Notes under the pieces: model-generated | Told to the model about the DNA's origin: nothing | Seen by the model: only the letters and a program-made list of their open reading frames with translations | The model's database searches: none | Assembly (NCBI GenBank): GCA_946403085.1 | Contig: CAMIYM010000011.1 | Coordinates: forward strand, 1 to 64,000 | Direction of reading: 5' to 3' | Source: an uncultured Clostridia bacterium | Lineage (GTDB): Bacteria > Bacillota > Clostridia > Saccharofermentanales > Saccharofermentanaceae | DNA: 64,000 bases | Shown here: one piece after another, positions 19,457 through 28,487 of the stretch | Layout of the letters: each line of letters starts with the position of its first letter | Position numbering within the stretch: position 1 is the first letter of the stretch | Made by a program: the position numbers and the translations under genes

Positions 19457-21940
19457 TTACTTCGCTACGATGTTGGCGATCCTGCCCTTAACGTAGATGA
19501 ACTTGACGATCGATCTGCCGGCAAGAGCGCCTGCGAGCCTGTCGTCAGCATTTACGATAGCTTCAACAGCTGCCTGGTCAGCTTCAGCAGGGATGTTGAC
19601 CTTGAACTGAACCTTGCCGTTGATCTGAACAGCGATCTCGATCTCATCCTTAACGAGTGCACTCTCATCAACCTCAGGCCACTTCTGGTTGTAAACGGAA
19701 TAACCGTTACCCAATACTTCGCACCAGAGTTCTTCTGTGAAGTGAGGAGCGAAGGGTGCAAGAAGGAGAACGAGCTTTTCAGTAGCGTATCTCTTGAATT
19801 CAGCCTTGGCTGAAGCATCCTGGCTGTACTTAGTGATAGCGTTCAAGAGCTCCATCATACGTGCGATAGGAGTATTGAACTGGAACTTTTCGATATCAGC
19901 TGTAGAACTCTTGATAGCGTAGTTAACAGCAAAGTTGAGTTCCTTATCAGCAGATGTCATGTCAGCCTTAGAGGGAACGGAGGATGTCTTGCATTCTGCG
20001 CTCTCAGCTACACATGTCTCGATCCTTCTGAAGAACTTAACGATAGCCTGAAGTCCGGAATCTGCCCACGGGCCGCCCTCGACATAAGCGAAGCCGAATC
20101 CTAAGTATGTTCTGAATACGTCTGAACCGTACTTGCTGATATAGTCGTCAGGTGCAACTGTGTTGCCTCTGGACTTACTCATCTTCTGACCGTCAGGTCC
20201 AAGGATCGTGCCCTGGTGAACGAGGCTTGTGAAAGGTTCGTCGAAATCGAGCATACCCATATCACGCATTGCCTTTGTGAAGAATCTTGCGTAAAGGAGG
20301 TGCATGCATGCGTGCTCAGCGCCGCCGACATACTTGTCGACAGGGCAGAACTTGTTGATCTTATCCTTGGAGAACATTTCCTTGTCGTTCTTGTTATCAG
20401 GATATCTGAACTGATACCAGGAAGAGTCAACGAATGTATCCATCGTATCAGGGTCACGTCTTGCATCACCGCCGCACTTGGGGCACTTGCAGTTCATGAA
20501 TGAATCGCACTTTGCGAGCGGGCTCTCACCGTCAGGTGTGAACTCAACGTCGTAGGGGAGAAGAACAGGGAGCTCATCTTCGGGTACGGGTACAACGCCG
20601 CATGAAGGGCAGTGGATCATTGGGATAGGTGTTCCCCAGTATCTCTGACGGGAGATGAGCCAGTCTCTGAGTCTGTAGTTTACCTTCCATTCGCCCATGC
20701 CGATCTCGTTGAGCTTTGCAACGATAGCCTTCTGGGCATCGTGCATTTCCATGCCGTCGAACTCTCCGGAGTTAACCAGATAACCCTTCTTCTCGCAGTA
20801 GGGGAGTTCGGAATCGACACCCTTTTCGGGCTGGATAACACGGATGATATCAAGGCCGTACTTGTGAGCAAAGTCGAAGTCTCTCTCATCGTGTGAAGGA
20901 ACTGCCATAACGACGCCGGTACCGTAACCTGCAACAACATAATCTGCTGCCCAGATCGGAACTCTTCTGCCGTTCAAGGGATGAATAGCATAAGCACCGG
21001 TGAATACGCCCGTCTTCTCACGTGTTGTGGACATACGGTCGATCTCTGTTACCTTGGCTGTAGCCTTTCTGTATTCTTCAACAGCTTCTCTGCATTCGTC
21101 TGTTGTGAGCTTAGCGCAAAGCTCTGACTCAGGTGCGATAACAACATATGTGATACCCATGAACGTATCGACTCTTGTAGTGAATACTTCGAGCTTCATG
21201 GGATTGCCGTTCTCATCTTTAAGACGCTCGCCGTTCTTCTCTACATAGAGAGCGACCTGAGCACCTTCTGATCTGCCGATCCAGTTCTTCTGGAGTTTCT
21301 TTGTCTTTTCGGGCCAGTCGAGCTTCGGAAGATCGTCTAAGAGTTCCTGTGCATACTCTGTGATCTTGAAGAACCACTGAGTCATGTTCTTACGTACAAC
21401 TTCTGTATGGCATCTCTCGCAAGCACCGTCGATTACCTGCTCGTTAGCAAGAACTGTCTTGCATGAAGGACACCAGTTAACAGGTGCGTTCTTACGGTAA
21501 GCAAGGCCTCTCTTATAGAGCTCGATGAAGAACCACTGGTTCCATCTGTAGTAGTCGGGCATGCAGGTCTTTACCTCATAGTCCCAGTCTACTGTTGTGC
21601 CCATTGCCTGGAGCTGCTTTTCCATCGTGTCGATATTCTTGAGAGTGGAATCCTGAGGATGGATGCCTGTCTTGATCGCATAGTTCTCAGCAGGGAGTCC
21701 GAAAGAGTCGAATCCCATGGGGTGGAAAAGGTTATAGCCCTGCATGTGCTTGAACCTTGCCCAGGAGTCAGTTAGCGAGTAGTTGTACCAGTGACCTAAG
21801 TGAAGGTTGGCACCTGAAGGATAAGAGAACATCTCGAGGCAGTATAGTTTCTTGCCCTCTGCATCGGGATTGAACTTGTAGAGCTTTGATTCAGCCCATT
21901 TTGCCTGCCACTTCTTGTCTGTCTCAATTGAGTAACTCAT
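19457..21940 (-). CDS. leuS: leucyl-tRNA synthetase
   Basis: An 827-residue class I aminoacyl-tRNA synthetase that charges tRNA-Leu. The HIGH-type motif is HLGH at 47-50 in [12 protein letters not shown], and the KMSKS loop is at 586-590 ([10 protein letters not shown]). Between them are the zinc-binding Cys motifs ([13 protein letters not shown]) and the CP1 editing domain with [14 protein letters not shown] second Cys-rich segment ([20 protein letters not shown]) is usual for bacterial LeuRS, and the anticodon-binding and C-terminal domains are present. AAGGAG lies 9 bases before the ATG. It is a lone gene, divergent from mreB, with its own promoter and terminator. No T-box leader is visible. 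Confidence 0.97.
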   Translation of the reverse strand: MSYSIETDKKWQAKWAESKLYKFNPDAEGKKLYCLEMFSYPSGANLHLGHWYNYSLTDSWARFKHMQGYNLFHPMGFDSFGLPAENYAIKTGIHPQDSTLKNIDTMEKQLQAMGTTVDWDYEVKTCMPDYYRWNQWFFIELYKRGLAYRKNAPVNWCPSCKTVLANEQVIDGACERCHTEVVRKNMTQWFFKITEYAQELLDDLPKLDWPEKTKKLQKNWIGRSEGAQVALYVEKNGERLKDENGNPMKLEVFTTRVDTFMGITYVVIAPESELCAKLTTDECREAVEEYRKATAKVTEIDRMSTTREKTGVFTGAYAIHPLNGRRVPIWAADYVVAGYGTGVVMAVPSHDERDFDFAHKYGLDIIRVIQPEKGVDSELPYCEKKGYLVNSGEFDGMEMHDAQKAIVAKLNEIGMGEWKVNYRLRDWLISRQRYWGTPIPMIHCPSCGVVPVPEDELPVLLPYDVEFTPDGESPLAKCDSFMNCKCPKCGGDARRDPDTMDTFVDSSWYQFRYPDNKNDKEMFSKDKINKFCPVDKYVGGAEHACMHLLYARFFTKAMRDMGMLDFDEPFTSLVHQGTILGPDGQKMSKSRGNTVAPDDYISKYGSDVFRTYLGFGFAYVEGGPWADSGLQAIVKFFRRIETCVAESAECKTSSVPSKADMTSADKELNFAVNYAIKSSTADIEKFQFNTPIARMMELLNAITKYSQDASAKAEFKRYATEKLVLLLAPFAPHFTEELWCEVLGNGYSVYNQKWPEVDESALVKDEIEIAVQINGKVQFKVNIPAEADQAAVEAIVNADDRLAGALAGRSIVKFIYVKGRIANIVAK

Positions 21941-21978
21941 AAGATAAAGACTCCTTAATTCTTATAATTGAACAACTC

Positions 21979-21984
21979 ATTATA
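21979..21984 (-). promoter_or_regulatory. -10 box of the leuS promoter
   Basis: A consensus TATAAT on the minus strand lies 38 bases before the leuS start. The -35 is weak (TGTAAT-like at 17 bases). The spacer contains a short dyad, CCGA...TCGG. The resulting leader of about 30 bases is too short for a T-box. Confidence 0.45.
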
Positions 21985-22107
21985 CTCCGATGTTTTCGGA
22001 AATTACAGTAATTATATAAGCAAGCCGTTTTCGGGCAATGCAGAGAATTACCTACAAATCGCCACAATTTGAAATAAGAATGTCACTTAAAATAGGGCGT
22101 CGTGTGA

Positions 22108-22135
22108 TTGATTTTTCAAATACGTGATGTAATAA
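22108..22135 (+). promoter_or_regulatory. candidate promoter of mreB
   Basis: TTGATT (22108-22113), 16 bases, then TAATAA (22130-22135), giving a leader of about 57 bases before mreB. Both hexamers are close to but not at consensus, so this is only a candidate. Confidence 0.35.
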
Positions 22136-22198
22136 TAAATTGAATTTTTACGGATTTATGCGTCAACTGTGGCGCTTTCTAATATATGAGGTGATTCT

Positions 22199-23209
22199 AT
22201 GGGCTTAGGCATGGAGATAGGTGTCGATCTCGGCACCAGCAGCGTTCTTGTTTACATAAGGGGAAAGGGAATCGTTCTTAAGGAACCCTCTGTTGTTGCT
22301 GTAAACAGCAAGACCGGCAAGGTACTTGCAGTTGGTGAATCAGCTTCACTCATGCTTGGACGTACTCCTGGAATCGTTGAGGCGATCAGACCTTTGCGTG
22401 AAGGTGTTATCTCTGACTTCAGAGCTACTGAAGTTATGCTCAAGGCATTTATCGGCCGTGTCTGCACAGGACTTCGTGCCACATACTTCAAGCCTACTAT
22501 CGTAGTTTGCGTTCCTTCAGTTATCACACCTGTTGAGCAGCAGGCAGTTGAGAATGCCTGCCGTCATGCGGGAGCTAAGGACGTTTTCCTTATCAGAGAG
22601 CCTATCGCAGCTGCAATCGGTGCAGGTATCGATATCACAAAGGCATGCGGTTCAATGGTCGTTGATATCGGCGGCGGTACGACTGATATTTCAGTAATCT
22701 CTCTTTGCGAACCGGTTGTTGATGCATCTTTGAAGGTAGCAGGTGACAAGTTCGACGAAGCTATCATCAAGCATGTACGTAAGAGACATAACATCCTCAT
22801 CGGTGAGAAGACAGCAGAGAAGCTCAAGATCGAGATCGGCTGCGCATATCCGAGAGATGAAGAGCTTACATTAGACGTTCAGGGAAGAAACATCATCACA
22901 GGTCTTCCTTCAACAGTTACAGTATCTTCCACAGAGATGCTCGAAGCATTGGAAGAGCCTATCACACAGATCTTCGAGGCTGTACATAACGTTCTTGAGA
23001 GAACACCTCCGGAACTCATGGCTGATATCTCACAGAGAGGTATCGTAATGACTGGCGGCGGTGCGATGCTCTATGGTCTTGATCACATGTTGTCCAACAG
23101 GATCGGTATCGATGTTTACCTCGCTCAGGACCCTGTTTCCTGCGTCGTTATCGGTACAGGTAAAGCCCTCGATATGATGGACAAATTTGCGGCACTTTCA
23201 GATAACTAA
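22199..23209 (+). CDS. mreB: MreB-type cell-shape actin homologue
   Basis: A 336-residue bacterial actin. Nucleotide-binding motifs are in order: phosphate 1 MEIGVDLGTSSVLVYI, connect/phosphate 2 MVVDIGGGTTDISVISL and adenosine GIVMTGGGAMLYGLDHML. Length matches MreB/Mbl. It polymerises on the membrane and directs lateral wall synthesis. The start at 22199 is set by GAGGTG at 22188-22193, five bases upstream; the internal ATG 22211 would be too far away. No mreC or mreD is adjacent, so it is an orphan copy and MreB versus Mbl cannot be decided. It is divergent from leuS. Confidence 0.93.
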   Translation: MGLGMEIGVDLGTSSVLVYIRGKGIVLKEPSVVAVNSKTGKVLAVGESASLMLGRTPGIVEAIRPLREGVISDFRATEVMLKAFIGRVCTGLRATYFKPTIVVCVPSVITPVEQQAVENACRHAGAKDVFLIREPIAAAIGAGIDITKACGSMVVDIGGGTTDISVISLCEPVVDASLKVAGDKFDEAIIKHVRKRHNILIGEKTAEKLKIEIGCAYPRDEELTLDVQGRNIITGLPSTVTVSSTEMLEALEEPITQIFEAVHNVLERTPPELMADISQRGIVMTGGGAMLYGLDHMLSNRIGIDVYLAQDPVSCVVIGTGKALDMMDKFAALSDN

Positions 23210-23220
23210 AACCTATTTGA

Positions 23221-23249
23221 TTGACTGTTATAATAACAAATGATATATT
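23221..23249 (+). promoter_or_regulatory. strong sigma-A-type promoter of rho
   Basis: TTGACT (23221-23226), exactly 17 bases, then TATATT (23244-23249) with an extended TGa at 23241-23243. This is one of the best promoter matches in the window. The predicted start near 23256 gives a leader of about 135 bases before rho. Confidence 0.65.
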
Positions 23250-23280
23250 ATGCGCGTCGGGTAAAGATCCCGGCGCGCAT
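23250..23280 (+). terminator. hairpin after mreB, at the rho transcription start
   Basis: ATGCGCGTCGGG (23250-23261) pairs with CCCGGCGCGCAT (23269-23280) over 12 positions, with one G-U pair and a 7-base loop. There is no good T-run, so it is a weak intrinsic terminator for mreB at best. It lies just downstream of the rho -10 box and would fold at the extreme 5' end of the rho message. Confidence 0.45.
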
Positions 23281-23391
23281 TCGTAATATTAGATATTTTC
23301 CATTTCGATTTTTTGAAGTTTGATATCCCTTTTTAGCAGTATTACGCGGTAATAGGATTTTTGCGAAAAAACGTATTTTTGAAAGGCGTTT

Positions 23392-25440
23392 ATGGACGAT
23401 TTTGACAACCTGAATTCCAAGACTGATTCCGATTTAAGACAGATAGCTGTCGCATTCGGAGATTTCACACCGGAAGAAGCAGAAGCTAAGTCTAGAGACG
23501 AGCTTCTTATGGCTATCACAGGCGCTAAGGACATCGGCGATATTACAGCTGTTGACCTTTCTGAAGAGCCTGTTCCTGTTAAGCCTGTTTCCGTTCCGGA
23601 ACCCATGAAGAACAATGAGAACACCAAGTCTCTCGACGAGCTGATCGTTGATGTAGGCAGGACTGCCAGATTCGAGACAAACGAGTTGGCTGATGCCATG
23701 ATCAAGGCAGAGAAAGCTGAGAAAGAAGAGGAGAAAAAAGTGGCAAAGAAACAAGTAACTGAAGAAGTCGCTGCAACCGAGCCTAAGGAAGAAAAGAAGA
23801 CCGCTTCTAAGGCAGCAAAGAAGCCTGCAAAGCGCACCAAGAAGACTGAAGCAAAGGCAGAAGAAGTTGAAGTCAAGGAGATGGAGTTAGTCTCTGATTC
23901 CAAAGTGGAATTTTCTGTTGAAGAGCCTGAAAAGGATGCTAAGAAAGCTGCAAAGAAGCCTGCCAAAGCCAGAAAGACAAAAACTTCAAAGAAGCAGGAA
24001 GAGGCTAAGGCTGAAGAACCCACACCTATTGAAGCTGCTGTAGCAGAAGCATCTGTTGCAGAGGAGGCACCTGCATCTGTTGAAGAAGCAAAAGCTGAGG
24101 GTGAAGCAAAGCCTGAAGAGAATAAGGCTGAAGAGAAGAAGCCTGAGCAGAATCAGGGTCAGGGAAAACACGGAAGATCCAAGAGAAGAAAGATCTCTTT
24201 CGGTCCCGGTCAGGATACAAAGACAGTTGAGACAACAGATGTTGCTCCTGCTGAGAATGAGGAAGAGAAGACTGAGCCTGAACTTCCCGTTGAGATCGAG
24301 ATCGAAGGCGTTCTCGCCATCAATAATAACGAAGGCAACAAGAACGATTTCTGCGGATTCGTTCATAGAAATAACTATCTGCCCGGTGAGGATGACGCAT
24401 ATGTTCCCGGTCAGATGATCAAGAGAATGGGCCTTAGAAGAGGCGATTACATCAAGGGCTTCGCAATGCCCAAGCGCGGCAAGGACAGATATGCTCCGTT
24501 GAAGCGCGTTACAGAAGTTAACGGCATCCCGGTAACAGAAGGCGATTATGAGAATATCAGAAGACGTCCGAAGTTCGAGAGCCTTACAGCTATCTATCCT
24601 GATGAGAGACTCGACCTCGAGACAGAGAAGGAAGATATCTCCATGAGGATCATCGATCTTTTCTCACCTATCGGTAAAGGTCAGAGAGGTATGATCGTCT
24701 CACCGCCGAAGGCAGGTAAGACAATCCTTCTCCAGAAGGTTGCTAATTCCATCACAGCTAATAACCCTGCATGTGAACTCATCGTTCTCCTTATCGACGA
24801 GCGTCCTGAGGAAGTTACGGACATGCAGAGAAATATCCAGGGCGAAGTTGTCTATTCAACATTCGATAAGCGTCCTGAGAACCACGTCAGAGTTACAGAA
24901 CTCGTTCTCGAGAGAGCAATGAGACTTGTAGAACTCGGCAAGGATGTCGTAATCCTTTTGGACTCCATGACAAGACTTGCAAGAGCTTATAACCTTACGA
25001 TCAATCCTACAGGAAGAACCCTGTCAGGCGGTCTTGATCCGGGATCACTCTACGGACCTAAGAGATTCTTCGGCGCGGCACGTAACATCGAGCACGGCGG
25101 AAGCCTTACGATCCTTGCAACTGCTCTTATCGAGACAGGTTCCAGAATGGACGAAGTTATTTTCGAGGAGTTCAAGGGAACAGGTAATATGGAAGTTACC
25201 CTCGACAGAAAGCTTGCTGACAGAAGAGTCTTCCCGGCTATCGCTGTCGACAAGTCCGGTACGAGAAGAGAAGATCTCCTTCTCACACCCGAGGAACTCG
25301 ATGCAGTATGGCTCATCAGAAGAAGGATCGCCGAAGCAGATACTATTACTGCCACCAATGCGGTCATCAGCTTTATGGAGAAGACGACGAGCAACAAGTC
25401 CTTCGTACTTTCCGTAAAGAAATCTTTTGCAACCGATTGA
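23392..25440 (+). CDS. rho: transcription termination factor Rho
   Basis: A 682-residue hexameric RNA-dependent ATPase that ends transcription. Residues 1-40 form a Rho_N/SAP-like helical domain. About 60-295 are a disordered, low-complexity insert rich in Lys, Glu and Ala, with two KKPAK repeats and an [14 protein letters not shown] basic patch. The RNA-binding cold-shock-like domain follows (about 300-390, [20 protein letters not shown]). The ATPase core has Walker A SPPKAGKT at 437-444, [28 protein letters not shown] and the R-loop [19 protein letters not shown]. It is much longer than the E. coli protein (about 420) because of the insert, as also seen in Actinobacteria. GAAAGG precedes the ATG; rpmE follows. 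Confidence 0.96.
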   Translation: MDDFDNLNSKTDSDLRQIAVAFGDFTPEEAEAKSRDELLMAITGAKDIGDITAVDLSEEPVPVKPVSVPEPMKNNENTKSLDELIVDVGRTARFETNELADAMIKAEKAEKEEEKKVAKKQVTEEVAATEPKEEKKTASKAAKKPAKRTKKTEAKAEEVEVKEMELVSDSKVEFSVEEPEKDAKKAAKKPAKARKTKTSKKQEEAKAEEPTPIEAAVAEASVAEEAPASVEEAKAEGEAKPEENKAEEKKPEQNQGQGKHGRSKRRKISFGPGQDTKTVETTDVAPAENEEEKTEPELPVEIEIEGVLAINNNEGNKNDFCGFVHRNNYLPGEDDAYVPGQMIKRMGLRRGDYIKGFAMPKRGKDRYAPLKRVTEVNGIPVTEGDYENIRRRPKFESLTAIYPDERLDLETEKEDISMRIIDLFSPIGKGQRGMIVSPPKAGKTILLQKVANSITANNPACELIVLLIDERPEEVTDMQRNIQGEVVYSTFDKRPENHVRVTELVLERAMRLVELGKDVVILLDSMTRLARAYNLTINPTGRTLSGGLDPGSLYGPKRFFGAARNIEHGGSLTILATALIETGSRMDEVIFEEFKGTGNMEVTLDRKLADRRVFPAIAVDKSGTRREDLLLTPEELDAVWLIRRRIAEADTITATNAVISFMEKTTSNKSFVLSVKKSFATD

Positions 25441-25548
25441 CAACGGGTTACGATTCAAGTAATATAGCAAGGCTAACACGAAGAATCCGGTATGACATAC
25501 GTGAGATTAGGGTTACGCGTCATATCTTTGATTGAGAGGTGAAAGGTA
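25441..25548 (+). promoter_or_regulatory. possible L31 leader between rho and rpmE
   Basis: This 108-base gap can fold into a stem-loop (TATGAC 25491-25496 with GTCATA 25519-25524, extended inside by CGTGA/TTACG). The octamer GGGTTACG occurs twice, at 25445 and 25510. The stem lies just before the GAGAGGTGAAAGG ribosome site of rpmE. Autoregulatory L31 leaders are known in Firmicutes, but I cannot match this to a consensus. No other gene is seen here. Confidence 0.3.
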
Positions 25549-25749
25549 ATGAAAGAAGGAATTCATCCTAAGACGCAGGTCGTTACAGTTAAGTGCGCAT
25601 GCGGCAACACATTCGAGACTCTTTCCACAAAGAGTGATCTGAGAGTTGATATCTGCTCCAACTGCCACCCGTTCTATACAGGCAAGCAGAAGCTCGTTGA
25701 TACAGGCGGACGTGTTGATAAGTTCAAGAAGAGAATGGAAAAAGCTTAA
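25549..25749 (+). CDS. rpmE: 50S ribosomal protein L31, zinc-binding type
   Basis: A 66-residue protein that is full length for L31. Cys16 and Cys18 (KCACGNTF) and Cys36 and Cys39 ([11 protein letters not shown]) form the four-cysteine zinc site of the C+ type. The segment [18 protein letters not shown] is the standard C-terminal part. C+ L31 proteins are often replaced by zinc-free paralogues when zinc is scarce; no such paralogue is in this window. It follows rho, the common Firmicute order, and a strong terminator ends the transcript. Confidence 0.97.
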   Translation: MKEGIHPKTQVVTVKCACGNTFETLSTKSDLRVDICSNCHPFYTGKQKLVDTGGRVDKFKKRMEKA

Positions 25750-25772
25750 TTCTCATTCATTAAGAGCTAATA

Positions 25773-25806
25773 AGAGGTTGTCTCATAAGAGGCGACCTCT
25801 TTTTTT
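25773..25806 (+). terminator. intrinsic terminator after rpmE
   Basis: AGAGGTTGTCTC and GAGGCGACCTCT pair over 11-12 positions with two G-U pairs, followed by a seven-base T-run (25800-25806). It ends rho-rpmE transcription 24 bases after the rpmE stop. Confidence 0.85.
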
Positions 25807-25869
25807 GCCTGACCCAAGCCTTCTAACACTATTTTGCCTTTACTCTGTAATATCACACGCATTTATAAA

Positions 25870-25878
25870 TGATATAAT
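25870..25878 (+). promoter_or_regulatory. extended -10 promoter of the DUF1385-prmC operon
   Basis: TGATATAAT (TGn at 25870-25872, TATAAT at 25873-25878) is identical to the element before the atp operon. No good -35 is visible. It lies 20 bases before the first possible start of the DUF1385 gene. Confidence 0.55.
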
Positions 25879-25898
25879 CCAAAGCAGAATGAATAATT

Positions 25899-27026
25899 AT
25901 GCCTAGAATGGGGTACGATATGTCAGAATCAAACGACAATATGAAATTAATAGATCAGGTGCAGGAAGCTCAGCTTAAGGAAGAGCCTGTTGAGGCTAAG
26001 CCTATTGAAGAGATTCCTGAAGTTCCGGAGAAGGCAGCGAAAAAGAAGAAGTCAAAGCCCGTTCCCGCAAAGAAGACAACGATCGGCGGCCAGGCACTCA
26101 TCGAGGGTGTCATGATGGTCGGACCTTCCAGAACCTGCATGGCAGTAAGGAAGGGTGACGGCACTATCCATGTCGAAGAGATCAAGCAGAGCGAGAAGAC
26201 CTCTTACTTTGATAAGGTTCCTTTTATCAGAGGCTGCATAAGGTTTTATAAGATGCTCGTTACAGGTACGGGAGCCCTCATGAAGGCTGCTGACATTTCC
26301 GAAGAGGGAAAGCCTGAAGAGAATAAGGAAGGCGAGAAGAGGTCACGCCTTGATGAATTTGCAGATAGACACTTCAATGCCATGATGACCATCTCGGCTA
26401 TCGTAGGCATCCTTTTATCTGTCGGACTCTTCATCCTTGCACCGAGACTTATCGTTGAAATCGTGGTCAAGTTCATCCCTGAAAGTGTTCGCGATTTTGC
26501 ATGGTTCAATGCAGTTACAAGCGTAATAGAAGGCCTTTTGAGACTTTTGATCTTCCTCTTGTACATGATCTTCGCGTCAAAACTCAAGGATATCAAGAGA
26601 GTATGGCGTTATCACGGTGCTGAACATAAGACGATCGCCTGCTATGAAGCAGGGCTTCCTCTTACAGTGGAGAATGTTCTTAAGCAGTCGAGATTCCATC
26701 CCCGCTGCGGAACATCCTTTATGTTCAATGTTATTGCTATATCCATCATCATTTATACGGTTATCGGCATCTTTACAGGCACACAGCCTGCCTGGGTCAA
26801 TATCGCGATAAGACTTGTTGCGATCCCGGTCATCTGTGCTATTTCATATGAGGTATTGAGATTTGTCGGCCGTCATGACAGAAACGGTTTCTGCAGACTG
26901 ATGTCCAAGCCGGGTCTCTGGCTCCAGAAGTTTACGACAGCTGAGCCTGACGCCCCGATCGTTGAAGTCGCTATCGCTTCCATGCAGGCAGTAATTCCGG
27001 AGAACAAGGAAGATGACAACTGGTAA
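25899..27026 (+). CDS. DUF1385 (YqhQ-like) membrane protein
   Basis: A 375-residue protein of the DUF1385 family, annotated in some databases as a predicted metal-dependent enzyme without proven activity. After a charged, disordered N-terminus (about residues 1-60, with KKKKSKPVPAKK), the conserved segments are GGQALIEGVMMVGPS, WRYHGAEHKTIACYEAG and RFHPRCGTSFMFNVIA. The His, Glu and Cys residues in the last two could bind metal. Four to five membrane helices lie at about 165-185, 205-230, 280-300 and 305-325. The start is uncertain: ATG 25899 has no clear ribosome site, and ATG 25920 (MSESNDNMK) is a plausible alternative. The rpmE-DUF1385-prmC order is common in Clostridia. Confidence 0.82.
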   Translation: MPRMGYDMSESNDNMKLIDQVQEAQLKEEPVEAKPIEEIPEVPEKAAKKKKSKPVPAKKTTIGGQALIEGVMMVGPSRTCMAVRKGDGTIHVEEIKQSEKTSYFDKVPFIRGCIRFYKMLVTGTGALMKAADISEEGKPEENKEGEKRSRLDEFADRHFNAMMTISAIVGILLSVGLFILAPRLIVEIVVKFIPESVRDFAWFNAVTSVIEGLLRLLIFLLYMIFASKLKDIKRVWRYHGAEHKTIACYEAGLPLTVENVLKQSRFHPRCGTSFMFNVIAISIIIYTVIGIFTGTQPAWVNIAIRLVAIPVICAISYEVLRFVGRHDRNGFCRLMSKPGLWLQKFTTAEPDAPIVEVAIASMQAVIPENKEDDNW

Positions 27027-27861
27027 TGAACGCCTTCTGTCTCTCCTGGCAGAATCAGGAGATGACGAGGCAAGGCTTGACCTAAATATCCTTTCAGAAG
27101 AATTTGAAGGTGAAGCTTTAGAAGAAGCTGTAAAGAGGCGCGCTGCTGGCGAGCCTCTTGCTTATATTTTGGGATACCGCCATTTCTATAAGGAATGTTA
27201 TAAGGTCTGCCCGGGCGTGCTTATCCCGAGAGCAGATACCGAGATCGCTGTGGAGACAGCACTTGCTTTTCTCGGTCTGAACAGTATGGCAACGGGAGAT
27301 CTTTTAGAAGTGCCTTTGTATGGGAATGACATAAAAGACATCTGCTTTGCCGATCTTTGTACAGGCACTGGCTGCATTGGAATATCAATTGCCAATGAGA
27401 TTGCCGGAAAAGGCGCTCTTGCGCATGCCGCACTGGTGGATATAAGTGATACAGCCATCAGCACAGCCAAAGACAATGTTCAGTCTCAGGCGGTAAAGCC
27501 GGAAGCTATTGAAGTCATTAAGCATGATGTGTTAAGCGGCGCACCGGAACTGAAAGAACTCGACTTTATAATCTCCAATCCACCATATATTACCGACAGC
27601 GAGATGGAGGAACTGGAGCCGGTTGTAAAAGATCATGAGCCTGATCTTGCATTAAGGGCAGGAAGTGAAGGGCTTGATTTCTATGGCCCTTTACTCGATA
27701 CTGCCATGAAGCTCCTTAAGGACGGCGGGGCCCTGATCGTCGAGCATGGCTATGGACAGGGGGATGCCGTGAGGAAGATTTTCGCTGATGGCGGACTGAA
27801 AAATGTCATGACCATTAGAGATTATGGCGGAAATCCCAGGGTAACTCTCGGGATCAGATGA
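27013..27861 (+). CDS. prmC: peptide chain release factor N5-glutamine methyltransferase
   Basis: A 282-residue SAM-dependent enzyme that methylates the GGQ glutamine of release factors. The catalytic NPPY is at 189-192 (FIISNPPYI), and the SAM-binding loop is FADLCTGTGCIGISIA. The N-terminal helical domain contains RRAAGEPLAYILGYRHFY. It overlaps the end of the DUF1385 gene by 14 bases, with GGAG ten bases before ATG 27013. In most Firmicutes prfA (release factor 1) is adjacent; here an ECF sigma gene follows instead. Confidence 0.93.
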   Translation: MTTGNERLLSLLAESGDDEARLDLNILSEEFEGEALEEAVKRRAAGEPLAYILGYRHFYKECYKVCPGVLIPRADTEIAVETALAFLGLNSMATGDLLEVPLYGNDIKDICFADLCTGTGCIGISIANEIAGKGALAHAALVDISDTAISTAKDNVQSQAVKPEAIEVIKHDVLSGAPELKELDFIISNPPYITDSEMEELEPVVKDHEPDLALRAGSEGLDFYGPLLDTAMKLLKDGGALIVEHGYGQGDAVRKIFADGGLKNVMTIRDYGGNPRVTLGIR

Positions 27862-27879
27862 CGGCAGATGCTTGTAAAT

Positions 27880-27925
27880 AAAGGCTATTGAAGCCTTTCG
27901 AAAAAATCTGAAAAAATTTTCGATT
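27880..27925 (+). terminator. weak hairpins after prmC
   Basis: AAAGGCT/AGCCTTT (27880-27886 and 27892-27898) forms a 7-base stem. A second AT-rich stem (CGAAAA...TTTTCG, 27899-27922) leads into ATTTTCTT. Either could end prmC transcription just before the ECF promoter, but neither is strong. Confidence 0.35.
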
Positions 27926-27929
27926 TTCT

Positions 27930-27955
27930 TGTAACGAATTTGCGATTCGCCCGTC
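27930..27955 (+). promoter_or_regulatory. ECF-sigma-type promoter, probably autoregulatory
   Basis: TGTAAC (27930-27935), 16 bases, then CGTC (27952-27955). This matches the ECF promoter form of Bacillus SigM/SigX/SigW (TGxAAC, 16-17 bases, CGTM) and not the sigma-A form. It lies 37 bases before the ECF sigma gene, so the sigma factor very likely drives its own operon. Confidence 0.7.
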
Positions 27956-27992
27956 TAACAGGTGAGATCACAAAAGAAAGGTTGTTTGATAC

Positions 27993-28487
27993 GTGGATAA
28001 GAAAACCGCAGAAAAGCTTTATGAAGCCTTTTATATGAAGGTTTTCTCCTACGTGATGACGCTTGCCAAGGATCGCAACGATGCCGAGGAGATAACCCAG
28101 GAGACCTTTTTCAGGGCGATATCGACTGATAAGAGCTTCAGGGGAGACAGCGACAGTTACACGTGGCTGTGCGCGATAGCGAAAAATATCTTCATTGATA
28201 CAAAACGGCGTTACGCGAACCAGGATGATGAGGTCCCTGAAGAGATAGCAGATGAGAATAAGGGAATTGAAGAAAAGCTGTCAGACAGGGAAACCTCACT
28301 TAGGATCCACACGATACTCCATCAGCTGGAGGAACCGTACAAGGAAGTCTTCCAGCTGAGGGTATTCGGTGAGCTGTCATTCGCGGAGATCGGTTCTATC
28401 TTCGGAAAGACCGAGACCTGGGCCCGGGTTACGTATCACAGAGCCAGACTAAAGATCAAGGAAAGGATGGATGAATATGAAATATAA
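27993..28487 (+). CDS. ECF-family RNA polymerase sigma factor
   Basis: A 164-residue sigma-70-type ECF factor. Region 2 is FYMKVFSYVMTLAKDRNDAE, then EITQETFFRAI and YTWLCAIAKNIFIDTKRR; region 4 is EPYKEVFQLRVFGELSFAEI with a helix-turn-helix ending WARVTYHRARLKIKE. The start is GTG at 27993, preceded by AAAGG 11 bases upstream. Its stop overlaps the anti-sigma gene, the standard paired arrangement. The promoter just upstream is of ECF type. The stress sensed cannot be read from sequence; membrane or envelope stress is usual for factors paired with membrane anti-sigmas. Confidence 0.93.
   Translation: MDKKTAEKLYEAFYMKVFSYVMTLAKDRNDAEEITQETFFRAISTDKSFRGDSDSYTWLCAIAKNIFIDTKRRYANQDDEVPEEIADENKGIEEKLSDRETSLRIHTILHQLEEPYKEVFQLRVFGELSFAEIGSIFGKTETWARVTYHRARLKIKERMDEYEI

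Noticed and set aside
21941..22198. A possible T-box leader before leuS
   Set aside because: The leuS -10 box lies only 38 bases before the start, and no T-box consensus (AGGGTGG...CCGCG) is present on the minus strand.
23289..24023. A 244-residue minus-strand frame opposite rho
   Set aside because: Its Ser/Phe/Ala-rich composition is the mirror of the Lys/Glu/Ala-rich rho insert; it is a shadow frame.
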